A DNA stretch of 42,561 nucleotides from Deltaproteobacteria bacterium (GTDB lineage: Bacteria > Desulfobacterota > Deferrisomatia > Deferrisomatales > JACRMM01), in contig JACRMM010000037.1 in NCBI GenBank assembly GCA_016214985.1, forward strand, positions 1 to 42,561. Direction: 5' to 3'. Shown here piece after piece: positions 15,616-23,914 of this stretch. The stretch's first letter is position 1. Each line of letters begins with the position of its first letter. The notes beneath the pieces are model-generated. The model did no database searches. It saw only the letters and a list, made by a program, of their open reading frames with translations, and had not been told where the DNA came from. The translations under genes were made by a program, and so were the position numbers.

Positions 15616-17721
15616 ATGTCCTACAAGATCGGCATCGACGTGGGGGGGACATTCACTGACTTCCTCCTCACGCAGGACGATGGGACGAGCCACATCTACA
15701 AGGTGCTCTCGACCCCGAAAGACCCTTCCATTGCTACGATCCAAGGCATGGAGGAGATGGCCACGGACCGGGGGCTCTCGACCGAGCAGTTTCTGAAGAA
15801 CGTGACCACGATCGTCCACGGCACCACGGTCACCACGAACGCGACGCTCACCTACCGCGGCGCCAAGACCGGGCTCCTGACGACTCGGGGCGTGCGCGAC
15901 GCCCTGGAGATGCGCCGCGGCATCCGGGAAGAGCAGTACAACAACCGCTACCCGAACGCCCAGCCGGTCGTCGAGCGCTACCTGCGGTTCCCCGTCGTCG
16001 AGCGGCTCGACTACGCGGGACGCGAGATCACGCCGGTCGACGAGGCCTCGGTCCGAGACGGGCTCGAGCTCTTTCGCACCGAGGGCGTGGAGGCGATCGC
16101 CGTCTGCTTCATGAACTCGTTTGCCAACCCGGCCCACGAGGAGCGCGTGGCGGCGATGGTCCGCGCTGCCCTGCCCGAAACGTTCGTCTCGGTCTCCACG
16201 GAGGTCGTTCCGGCCATCCGGTTCTACGACCGGGTGTCCACCACGGCCTTGAACGCCTACGTGGGCCCGGTGCTGCGGCGCTACCTCAGAAACCTGGTCC
16301 GCAAGCTCCAGGAGCTGCGCTACGGGAACCTGCTCTTGATCATGGCCTCCAACGGCGGCGTCATCTCGCCGGAGTTCGCCGAGGCCCGACCCGCCATGAC
16401 GCTCCTCTCGGGCCCGGCCGGGGGGCCCGTGGCCGGCCTCGCCTTCTCCGAGGGCCAGGGCTACCGGGACTGCATCACCTGCGACATGGGCGGCACGAGC
16501 TTCGACGTGGCGCTCGTGAAGGACGGGAAGCCCCTCACCACCACGGAGGGCGACATCAGCCGGCTTCGCATCAGCCTGCCCATGCTCAACGTGGTGACGA
16601 TCGGCGCCGGCGGCGGCTCCATCGGGTGGATCGACGAGGGGGGGCTCCTGCGCATGGGCCCCCAGAGCGCGGGCGCCGACCCGGGCCCGGCGTGCTACGG
16701 CCGGGGAGGGGTGCTGCCCACGTGCTCCGACGCGGACCTCGTGCTCGGCTACCTGAACGCCGACTACTTCGCCGGCGGGAAGATCCCGCTGGACCTCGCG
16801 GCGGCCACGGCGGCGATCGCCGAGAAGGTGGGCAGGCCCCTCGGGTTCGACGCGACCCAGGCCGCGGCCGGCATGTACGACGTCATCAACGTCTCCATGG
16901 CCGCGGCGGCCCGCGAGATCGCCGTAAAGAACGGGTACGACCCTCGCGACTTCCCCCTGATCACCGCCGGGGGGGCCGGCCCGAACCACGCGTGCCGCAT
17001 CGCGCTGGAGCTCGGCATCCCGGTCATCCTCATCCCCCGGGAGTCGTCGATCTTCTGCGCCGCGGGGATGCTCCGCTCGGACCTCCAGCACGACTTCGTC
17101 AAGACGTACCCGGCGCGGCTGGACCAGCTGGACTTCGGGCGCTTGCGCGAGCTCTATGGCGACATGCGCGACGAGGCCGTAAGGATCCTCGCCTCGGAGG
17201 GGATCCCCGAGGGCCGCGTCTCCTACCGGCTCACCCTGGATCTGCGATACGTGCGCCAGTACCACGAGGTGGGCGTCGAGATCACCTGGGAGGACGTGGA
17301 GGCCGGAGACGCGGCTGCCCTCGCGGGCAAGTTCCACCCCCAGCACGACGCGCTGTACGGGTACTCCCTGGAGGACAAGGGGACGCCGGTGGAGCTCCTG
17401 AACATGCGGCTCACGGCCGTGGGCGAGACCGAGAAGCCGAGCCTCTCCCCGGAAGGCTACGCGGGCGAGGACCCCGCGCCGGCCTGGAAGGCGAGAAGAA
17501 GCGTCTACCTGCCGGGGCCGAAGCTCTTTGAGGAGGTGGACGTCTACGACGGCATGAAGCTCCGGTTCGGCAACCGCCTCGCCGGCCCCTGCATCATCGA
17601 GCAGGTGAACACCTCCACCTTCGTGACGCCCGAGTTCAAGGTCATCGTGGATCGGTTGGGAACTTACACCCTCTATGTCCCCGAGCGGGAGGAAGAGGTC
17701 TTGGGTCGGGTGTTGGAGTAG
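15616..17721 (+). CDS. Hydantoinase/oxoprolinase family, subunit A (HyuA)
   Basis: The 701-residue protein is a full-length HyuA-type subunit of the ATP-dependent hydantoinase/5-oxoprolinase/acetone-carboxylase superfamily. It begins MSYKIGIDVGGTFTDF, the actin-like phosphate-1 loop. It also has LSGPAGGPVAG and CDMGGTSFDVALV, the second phosphate loop, and GAGGGSIGW. Together with subunit B, enzymes of this kind cleave a lactam ring or carboxylate a ketone at the expense of ATP. A third small subunit, as in acetone carboxylase, is not encoded here, which favours ring opening. The ATG at 15616 is preceded by GAGGG; a GTG at 15604 is an alternative. Confidence 0.92.
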   Translation: MSYKIGIDVGGTFTDFLLTQDDGTSHIYKVLSTPKDPSIATIQGMEEMATDRGLSTEQFLKNVTTIVHGTTVTTNATLTYRGAKTGLLTTRGVRDALEMRRGIREEQYNNRYPNAQPVVERYLRFPVVERLDYAGREITPVDEASVRDGLELFRTEGVEAIAVCFMNSFANPAHEERVAAMVRAALPETFVSVSTEVVPAIRFYDRVSTTALNAYVGPVLRRYLRNLVRKLQELRYGNLLLIMASNGGVISPEFAEARPAMTLLSGPAGGPVAGLAFSEGQGYRDCITCDMGGTSFDVALVKDGKPLTTTEGDISRLRISLPMLNVVTIGAGGGSIGWIDEGGLLRMGPQSAGADPGPACYGRGGVLPTCSDADLVLGYLNADYFAGGKIPLDLAAATAAIAEKVGRPLGFDATQAAAGMYDVINVSMAAAAREIAVKNGYDPRDFPLITAGGAGPNHACRIALELGIPVILIPRESSIFCAAGMLRSDLQHDFVKTYPARLDQLDFGRLRELYGDMRDEAVRILASEGIPEGRVSYRLTLDLRYVRQYHEVGVEITWEDVEAGDAAALAGKFHPQHDALYGYSLEDKGTPVELLNMRLTAVGETEKPSLSPEGYAGEDPAPAWKARRSVYLPGPKLFEEVDVYDGMKLRFGNRLAGPCIIEQVNTSTFVTPEFKVIVDRLGTYTLYVPEREEEVLGRVLE

Positions 17722-17726
17722 AAACC

Positions 17727-17773
17727 CGGTCTGACGGGTCTGACGGGTCTGACGAGTCCGACCGGTCAGACCG
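17727..17773. repeat. Word-repeat hairpin spacer 8 (GGTCTGACG / GTCCGACC)
   Basis: Three tandem words GGTCTGACG, GGTCTGACG, GGTCTGACG-type are followed by AGTCCGACCGGTCAGACCG, the inverted orientation. The vocabulary is almost that of spacer 5 (13068-13106). Lies between the hydantoinase A and B genes. Confidence 0.72.
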
Positions 17774-17791
17774 CTCTTTGGAGAGTGAACA

Positions 17792-19531
17792 ATGGCTCAG
17801 ATCACCATCGACAAGGTCCTGGTCTCCATCCTCCAGCGGCGCCTGAAGAGCATCACGGAGGAGATGAGCATCGCGATGACCCGGACCACCCGGTCCCCGA
17901 TCCTCTGCGAGGCCAAGGACTTCGTGACCGGGCTCTACGACGCCCGGGGCAACATGCTGGAGCAGACGGAGAACCTGCCGATCCTCGCCTTCAGCCTGGC
18001 GCCGGTGTGCAAGTACCTTCTGGAGTACTACGGCGACGACCTCTACCCCGGCGACGTCATCTTCCACAACGACGTCTTCAGCATGGGCAACCAGAACAAC
18101 GACGTCGCGGTCTTCAAGCCTATCTTCCACGAGGGCGTGCTCGCGGCGTGGGCGGCCTGCAAGGGCCACCAGGCCGACATCGGCGGGGCGGTGCAGGGGG
18201 GCTACAACCCCCAGGCCACCGAGGTCTGGCAGGAGGCGCTCCGTATCCCGCCGATCAAGGTCTACGAGAAGGGCAAGCTCCGCAAAGATGTCTGGGAGCT
18301 CCTCTTCGCCAACATCCGCCTCGACATCGTCGAGGAGGACATGCGGGCCGAGATCGGCTCCTGCGTGGTGGGCGAGCGGGGCGTGCTGCGAATCCTCGAG
18401 CGGTACGGCCGCGACGTCTTCGAGGCTCACAAGGAGTACCTCTTCGACGCCACCGAGAAGATGATGCGCCAGGAGATCCGCTCGATCCCGGACGGCGTCT
18501 ACCGGGGCGAGGCCAAGGCGTACTACGACGGGAAGAACCAGGGGTCGGTGTACACGATCCGGGTGGCCATCACGGTGGAGGACGGGCAGATCCACTTCGA
18601 CTACACCGGCACCGACGCCCAGACCCCGGGGTTCGTCAACGGCACCTTCACCTCGAGCGCGTCGGCCACCATCCTCACGTTTCTGCAGATGGTGAACCCC
18701 TACATGCCCCACAACGAGGGCATGGTGCGGCCGCTCACGATCACGATCCCCACGGGCACGCTCCTCAACGCCGCCTACCCGGCGGCCACGACCTACGGCA
18801 ACCACCTCTGCCCCAACAACGCCGACGCCATCATGCGGGCGCTGGCGCCGGTGATCCCCGAGCGGGTGACCGCCGAGTGGGGTGAGCTCCTGTGCAGCCT
18901 CACCACCGGCAAGGACCCGCGAAAAGGCGGCGATCCCTTCGTCGACATCGGTTTCATGGGCCTGAAGGGCGGCTCGGGAGCGATTCAGGGTTGCGACGGC
19001 TACGACCACATCGGCATGATCGACGCCTCGGGCGGGGTCCTGGATCAGGACTACGAGATCTTCGAGCAGCAGACGCCCCACCTCTTGACCCGGCACGAGT
19101 ACTGGTGCGACTCGGCAGGCGCGGGGCAGTGGCGGGGTGGCCTCGGCGTGGAGACCGAGTTCACGATCGGGGGCGAGGCCGTGAAGCTCGTCACCTTCGG
19201 CGACGGCGATGTGGAGCCGGCCCGGGGGGCGCTGGGCGGCAGGGAAGGCACCTTGAACGTCATCCGCTTGCGCTACCCGGACGGGCGCGACTACCTCTGC
19301 ACGACCAAGGACCTCGTCACCGACGTGCCTGCGGGCACGCGCTACTTCCAGCAGGCCGGCGGCGGCGGGGGCTGGGGCGATCCCAGGAAGCGCCCGGCGG
19401 AGAAGGTGCTCCGCGACGTGCGAAACGGCACGGTGTCGGTCGAGCGGGCGGCGAGCGACTATGGGGTGGCGATCGACCCCGCCACCTGGACGGTGGACGA
19501 GGCGGAGACGGCGCGGCGTCGCCGGCCATGA
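17792..19531 (+). CDS. Hydantoinase/oxoprolinase family, subunit B (HyuB)
   Basis: This 579-residue HyuB-type subunit carries the family landmarks SIAMTRTTRSPI, HNDVFSMGNQNNDVAVF (residues about 91-107, including probable metal ligands in the HND motif), FDYTGTDAQTPGFVNG, and the C-terminal GGGGGWGDP. It is the partner of the A subunit just upstream. In the indoleacetate cluster the pair is thought to open the lactam ring of 2-oxoindole-3-acetate to (2-aminophenyl)succinate with ATP. The stop codon overlaps the start of the following PaaK-type ligase by 4 bp, which ties ring opening to CoA activation. Confidence 0.92.
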   Translation: MAQITIDKVLVSILQRRLKSITEEMSIAMTRTTRSPILCEAKDFVTGLYDARGNMLEQTENLPILAFSLAPVCKYLLEYYGDDLYPGDVIFHNDVFSMGNQNNDVAVFKPIFHEGVLAAWAACKGHQADIGGAVQGGYNPQATEVWQEALRIPPIKVYEKGKLRKDVWELLFANIRLDIVEEDMRAEIGSCVVGERGVLRILERYGRDVFEAHKEYLFDATEKMMRQEIRSIPDGVYRGEAKAYYDGKNQGSVYTIRVAITVEDGQIHFDYTGTDAQTPGFVNGTFTSSASATILTFLQMVNPYMPHNEGMVRPLTITIPTGTLLNAAYPAATTYGNHLCPNNADAIMRALAPVIPERVTAEWGELLCSLTTGKDPRKGGDPFVDIGFMGLKGGSGAIQGCDGYDHIGMIDASGGVLDQDYEIFEQQTPHLLTRHEYWCDSAGAGQWRGGLGVETEFTIGGEAVKLVTFGDGDVEPARGALGGREGTLNVIRLRYPDGRDYLCTTKDLVTDVPAGTRYFQQAGGGGGWGDPRKRPAEKVLRDVRNGTVSVERAASDYGVAIDPATWTVDEAETARRRRP

Positions 19532-20898
19532 GCACACCGAAGGCCGCCGCGCCTTTGCGCGCGGCGGCAAAGACGACACCGGCAGCCGTGCGCAAGGTCG
19601 CGGCCGCCAGGACGGTCAAGACGGCCCGGGCGGTGCTCGGAGAGGTAAGCGACGAGCTTCGACGCACGCAGCTGGCCGGGCTCCAGTGGACCGTGCGCCA
19701 CGCGTACGAGGGGAGCACGTTCTGGCAGGCGCGGCTCGACAAGGCCAAGGTGGCACCGGAGTCCATCCGGAGTCTCGACGACCTCCAGCGGCTCCCGGTC
19801 ACCTCCGCCTCGGACCTGGCAGAGGGGTATCCCCTGCCCCTCGTGGCCGTGCCCGTGGAGGACATCGTCCGCGTCCACTCCACCTCGGGGACGACGGGGC
19901 GGCGAAAGATCCTCGGGTACACGCGTCAGGACCTGGCCGACTGGACGGAGTACTTCGCCCGCTGCCTCCGGATGGCCGAGGTGGGACGGGGTGACCGGGT
20001 CCACATCGCGGCCGGCTTCGGGCTGTGGACGGCCGGCGCGGGGTTCCAGGCCGCCTGCGAGGCCGTGGGGGCCATGGCGATCCCCGTGGGGCCGGGCAAC
20101 ATGGACCTCCAGTGCCAGTTCCTGACGGACCTCCGGCCCACGGTCGTCTGCGGCACCGCCAGCGGCGTGCTGCTCCTGGCCGAGGAAGTGGGGCGGCGAA
20201 ATCTGCGGGAGCAACTCGCGGTGCGCACCGTGATTCAGGGGGGCGAGCGCTGCAGCGACGCGATGCGGCGCCGGATCCGGGAGCTCCTGGGCGCGGGGCA
20301 CGTCCACGACCTCGCGGGCCTGACCGAGCTCTACGGCCCGGGCACGGGCATCGAGTGCCGCGCCCACGCGGGGATCCACTACTGGGCGGACGCGTACATC
20401 CTGGAGCTCCTGGACCCGAACACCCTGCGTCCGGTCCGCGACGGGGAGATCGGCGAGATGGTGGTGACGACGCTTCGCAAGGAGGCCGTGCCTCTGATCC
20501 GGTATCGAACCCGAGACCTCACCCGGCTCGTCCCGGGCGCGTGCGCCTGCGGGTCGACGTTCCCGAGGCACGACCGCCTGGTCGGCCGCGACGACGACAT
20601 GTTCATGTTCCGGGCGGTGAGCATCTATCCGGGGCAGCTCGAGGCGATCCTCTCCGGGGTGGAGGGGGTGTCGAGCGAGTACGACGTGACCCTCGAGCGC
20701 AAGTTCGGGAAGGATACCATGACCGTCCGGGTGGAGCGGAGCCCCGCCGGAGATCCTCGCACGGACGAGAAGACCGAGGCCGAGATCGAGCATGGGATCA
20801 AGAGCCGCATCCTCGTCTCGGCCGAGGTCTCGGTGGTGGACTTCGGGACGCTGCCCCGCTCCCGGGACACCGCGCGACGGGTCTTCGACAAGAGGTAG
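19528..20898 (+). CDS. PaaK-type phenylacetate-CoA ligase family protein (paralogue 1)
   Basis: The 456-residue product has an Ala/Lys-rich N-terminal extension of about 45 residues before the PaaK domain. The ATP loop is HSTSGTTGRRKI, followed by GAMAIPVGPGNMDLQCQ, LTELYGPG and IRYRTRDLTRLVPG with YPGQLEAIL in the C-terminal part. These ligases form aryl-acetyl- or aryl-alkanoyl-CoA via an adenylate. Near the end, the segment that normally reads SEGK (catalytic Lys for adenylation) is SRDT here, so Lys is replaced by Thr448. Activity may therefore be altered. Two close paralogues lie nearby. The ATG overlaps the hydantoinase B stop. Confidence 0.88.
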   Translation: MSTPKAAAPLRAAAKTTPAAVRKVAAARTVKTARAVLGEVSDELRRTQLAGLQWTVRHAYEGSTFWQARLDKAKVAPESIRSLDDLQRLPVTSASDLAEGYPLPLVAVPVEDIVRVHSTSGTTGRRKILGYTRQDLADWTEYFARCLRMAEVGRGDRVHIAAGFGLWTAGAGFQAACEAVGAMAIPVGPGNMDLQCQFLTDLRPTVVCGTASGVLLLAEEVGRRNLREQLAVRTVIQGGERCSDAMRRRIRELLGAGHVHDLAGLTELYGPGTGIECRAHAGIHYWADAYILELLDPNTLRPVRDGEIGEMVVTTLRKEAVPLIRYRTRDLTRLVPGACACGSTFPRHDRLVGRDDDMFMFRAVSIYPGQLEAILSGVEGVSSEYDVTLERKFGKDTMTVRVERSPAGDPRTDEKTEAEIEHGIKSRILVSAEVSVVDFGTLPRSRDTARRVFDKR

Positions 20899-21141
20899 GA
20901 GGGGGGGGCTCCTCTCCGGCTGCGCAGGATCGCCAGAGGTCCGAGACTCGGTGAACGGCTCTCGAGGGGCCCGACGTCGGTGCGACCTCCCCGACCGCGC
21001 CGTCAAAGCCGCCTGCGCCGCTCTCCGAGGAGCCCGCCCGCCCCCGGTTTGGGGCGGTGAAGATCCGAGGAGCCCCCCGGCCCACCGGACGCGCCGCGCG
21101 GACGACAAACGACCAAAACGGCCAACGCCAGAGGTCTCGCC

Positions 21142-22428
21142 ATGCAACCGACGTTCATGCCTGCCGTGACGACCGAAGAGGAGCTCCGCCGCCTCCAGCT
21201 GGCGGGGCTCCAGTGGACCGTGAAGCACACCTACGAAGGGAGCCCCTTCTACCGGAGTCGGTTCGACGAGGCGGAGGTCACGCCGGCGGACATTCGCTCG
21301 CTCGATGACCTTCGGCGCCTGCCCTTCACGACGGCGACCGACCTGCGCGACGGGTACCCCTTCCCGCTTCGCAGCGTGCCCTTCCAGGATCTGGTCCGGA
21401 TCCACTCCTCCTCGGGTACCACGGGGGTTCGGAAGATCCTCTGCTACACCCGCAAGGACGTGGAGGACTGGACCCACTTCTTCGCCCGGTGCTACGAGAT
21501 GGCGGGGGTCGGGCCGGAGGACCGGGTGCAGATCTGCGTGGGGTACGGCCTGTGGACCGCCGGGTTGAGCTTCCAGGCCGGGTGCGAGGCCGTGGGCGCC
21601 ATGGCCATCCCCGCGGGCCCGGGCAACATCGACCTCCAGTGCCAGATGCTGGTGGACCTGGAGACCACGGTCCTGTGCTGCACGGCCAGCATGGCCCTGC
21701 TCCTGGCCGAGGAGGTGGGCCGCCGCGGCATCGGCGCCCAGGTCAAGGTCCGCACCGTGATCCTGGGCTCGGAGCCGTGCGGCACGGCCATGCGCCGCCG
21801 GATCCTGGAGCTCCTTGGGGCCGACCACCTCTACGACATCACCGGCATGACCGAGCTCTACGGCCCGGGCGCGGGGATCGACTGCATCCACCACGACGGG
21901 ATCCACTACTGGGCCGACTACTACCTCCTGGAGATCCTCTCGCCGGAGACCCTGGAGCCCGTGTCGGAGGGCGAGGTCGGAGAGATGGTGGTGACGACGC
22001 TGCGCAAGGAGGGCTCGCCGCTCGTCCGGTACCGGACCCGCGACCTGACCCGGGCCCTGCCGGGCCGCTGCGCCTGCGGCTCGGTGCTGCCCCGGCACGA
22101 CCGGATCCTCGGCCGAAGCGACGACATGTTCATCTTTCGGGCCGTCAACATCTACCCGAGCCAGATCGAAGCGATCCTCTCGCACGTGCCCGGCGTGTCG
22201 AGCGAGTACAACGTCGTCCTGGAGAGCGAGGGGGGGGGCCGCGATCGGATGGTCGTCCGGGTGGAGCGAGCCGACGGCGGCGCCCCCGCGGGGGACCCGG
22301 CCCTGGCGGCCGAGATCTCCAGCCGGATCAAGGCGCAGATCTTCGTCACAGTCGACGTGGAGGTCGTGGACTACGGGGCCCTCGCCCGATCGGAGCGCAA
22401 GTCGAAACGGCTGTTCGACAACCGGTGA
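21142..22428 (+). CDS. PaaK-type aryl-CoA ligase (paralogue 2)
   Basis: This 428-residue protein has the standard length of phenylacetate-CoA ligases. Motifs: ATP loop HSSSGTTGVRKI, MTELYGPGAGI, VRYRTRDLTRALPG, the zinc-like CACG segment seen in many PaaK proteins, and YPSQIEAILS. The C-terminal ARSERKSKR retains the catalytic Lys (Lys420) that the two paralogues lack, so this is the most likely fully active ligase of the three. By position next to hydantoinase and a Mo-hydroxylase it may activate an indoleacetate-like or (aminophenyl)succinate-like acid. It is preceded by a 243-bp GC-rich spacer with no repeat hairpin and no visible gene. Confidence 0.9.
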   Translation: MQPTFMPAVTTEEELRRLQLAGLQWTVKHTYEGSPFYRSRFDEAEVTPADIRSLDDLRRLPFTTATDLRDGYPFPLRSVPFQDLVRIHSSSGTTGVRKILCYTRKDVEDWTHFFARCYEMAGVGPEDRVQICVGYGLWTAGLSFQAGCEAVGAMAIPAGPGNIDLQCQMLVDLETTVLCCTASMALLLAEEVGRRGIGAQVKVRTVILGSEPCGTAMRRRILELLGADHLYDITGMTELYGPGAGIDCIHHDGIHYWADYYLLEILSPETLEPVSEGEVGEMVVTTLRKEGSPLVRYRTRDLTRALPGRCACGSVLPRHDRILGRSDDMFIFRAVNIYPSQIEAILSHVPGVSSEYNVVLESEGGGRDRMVVRVERADGGAPAGDPALAAEISSRIKAQIFVTVDVEVVDYGALARSERKSKRLFDNR

Positions 22429-22457
22429 CCCACTCCTCACAGGGGATAGAGGGAGAC

Positions 22458-23324
22458 ATGGCGCAGCTGGACTACTACCGACCGAAGACCCTGGAGGAGG
22501 CCCTGGCCTTGCTCGACGAGGGCCGGGAGCAGGCGGTGCCGGTGGCCGGGGCCACCGACGTTTGGGTGAACCTGCGCGCGAAGAAGATCGTTCCCCGGGC
22601 CCTGGTGTCGCTGCGGGCCGTGGCCGGGCTCGCGGGTCTGCGGCAGGACGGAGCGAGCCTCTCGCTGGGAGCCACGACGCCCCACTGGGTCGTCGAGGAC
22701 TCGGCGTGGATGGCCGAGCACCTCCCGGCGCTCCACCGGGCCTGCTCCGCCGTGGGGTCCCGGCAGGTGCGAAACGTAGGCACTGTCGGAGGAAATCTCT
22801 GCAACGCCGCGCCCTCGGCCGACTCGGCCGTGCCGCTGCTCCTCTACGACGCCCGGTGCGTGCTCCGAAGCTCGTTGGGAGCGCGGGAGGTGGCGGTGGC
22901 CGACTTCTTCCTGGCCCCCGGCAAGAACGCGCTCCGGCCGGGAGAGCTCCTGACCGAGATTCGCGTTCCCCTGCCCGCGCCCAGGACCTTTGCGGGGTAC
23001 TGGAAGCACACGCGGCGGAAGGCCATGGAGCTGCCGCTGCTCGGGGTGGGCGCGCTGGTGACCCTCGCGGCCGACGGCGACACCGTGGTCGGCGCCCGGA
23101 TCGCCCTGGGTGTCGCCGGACCGGTGCCCCTTCGGATCGCCAAGGCAGAGGCTGTCCTCGAGGGCCGCAAGCTCACCGTCGAGGCCGTCCGGGAGGCGGC
23201 CGAGATCGCCGCCCAGGAGGCACAGGTCCGCGACTCCTGGCGGGGCAAGGCGTGGTACCGACGAGAGATGATCCGGGTGCTGATTCCCCGGGTGTTGACG
23301 GAAGCGGGAGCGTTGAATGGCTAG
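22458..23324 (+). CDS. Molybdenum hydroxylase 2, FAD subunit (CoxM/XdhB type)
   Basis: The 288-residue protein is a standard FAD subunit: PVAGATDVWVNLR (first FAD loop, near 32-44), VRNVGTVGGNLCNAAPSADS (second loop, near 105-124), and a C-terminal CO dehydrogenase flavoprotein domain. It has no [4Fe-4S] insertion, unlike the FAD subunit at 6124-7128. It should pass electrons from the Mo centre to NAD or another acceptor. It is the first of four genes for a second molybdenum hydroxylase system inside the catabolic operon. ATG 22458 follows GGGAG. Confidence 0.93.
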   Translation: MAQLDYYRPKTLEEALALLDEGREQAVPVAGATDVWVNLRAKKIVPRALVSLRAVAGLAGLRQDGASLSLGATTPHWVVEDSAWMAEHLPALHRACSAVGSRQVRNVGTVGGNLCNAAPSADSAVPLLLYDARCVLRSSLGAREVAVADFFLAPGKNALRPGELLTEIRVPLPAPRTFAGYWKHTRRKAMELPLLGVGALVTLAADGDTVVGARIALGVAGPVPLRIAKAEAVLEGRKLTVEAVREAAEIAAQEAQVRDSWRGKAWYRREMIRVLIPRVLTEAGALNG

Positions 23325-23430
23325 GAGGCCAGGACGCTGGGACGCTAGGACGCTAGGACGCTAAGGCGTTGGGGCGCTCTCGGTTTTTTTAGCATCCTGG
23401 CTTCCCAGCATTCCAGCCTCCCAGCCTATT
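23325..23430. repeat. Word-repeat hairpin spacer 9 (GGACGCTAGG / CCCAGCATTCC)
   Basis: Left arm 23325-23370 is a tandem series of the word GGACGCTA/GGACGCTGG. After a run of seven T, the right arm 23391-23427 holds CCTGGCTTCCCAGCATTCC and CCCAGCCT, the same words inverted. Both arms are about 40 bases, the clearest fold-back of the set. Confidence 0.75.
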
Positions 23431-23440
23431 GGAGGAACCC

Positions 23441-23914
23441 ATGGAAGCGATCGTACACTTCACGGTCAACGGAGACGCGGTCTCGGTGCGGGCCCAGGCG
23501 TCGTGGAGCCTGCTCCGGGTGCTTCGCGAGGGGCTTCGGCTCACCGGGGCCAAGGAGGGGTGCGGGGTCGGCGAATGCGGAGCCTGCACCGTGCTGGTGG
23601 ACGGCGTGGCCGTGAACTCCTGCCTGTACCCGGCCCTGGAGGTCGAGGGCAAGAGCGTGACGACCATTGAGGGCGTGGCCGCGGCCGACGGCACCCTCCA
23701 CCCGATCCAGCGGGCCTTCGTCGAGAAAGGCGCGGTCCAGTGCGGCTACTGCACGCCGGGCATGGTCCTCTCCGCCAAGGCGCTCCTGGACAAGGTGGGG
23801 CGGCCCACCGAGGACCAGATCCGAACCGCCCTGGCCGGCAACCTCTGCCGGTGCACCGGGTACACCCAGATCCTGGAGGCCGTCCGCTCCGCCGCGGAGG
23901 AGATGAGTCCATGA
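23441..23914 (+). CDS. Molybdenum hydroxylase 2, [2Fe-2S] subunit
   Basis: This 157-residue subunit has both [2Fe-2S] sites: CGVGECGAC with Cys41, 46, 49 and 61, and CGYC (101, 104) plus CRC (136, 138). It carries electrons between Mo and FAD. ATG 23441 is chosen because GGAGGA lies 4-5 bases upstream; an in-frame TTG at 23429 is less likely. The stop overlaps the start of the Mo subunit (ATGA). Confidence 0.95.
   Translation: MEAIVHFTVNGDAVSVRAQASWSLLRVLREGLRLTGAKEGCGVGECGACTVLVDGVAVNSCLYPALEVEGKSVTTIEGVAAADGTLHPIQRAFVEKGAVQCGYCTPGMVLSAKALLDKVGRPTEDQIRTALAGNLCRCTGYTQILEAVRSAAEEMSP

Noticed and set aside
15616..19531. Acetone or acetophenone carboxylase
   Set aside because: The superfamily is right, but no small third subunit is encoded nearby, and the surrounding genes fit lactam ring opening better. 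Not fully excluded.
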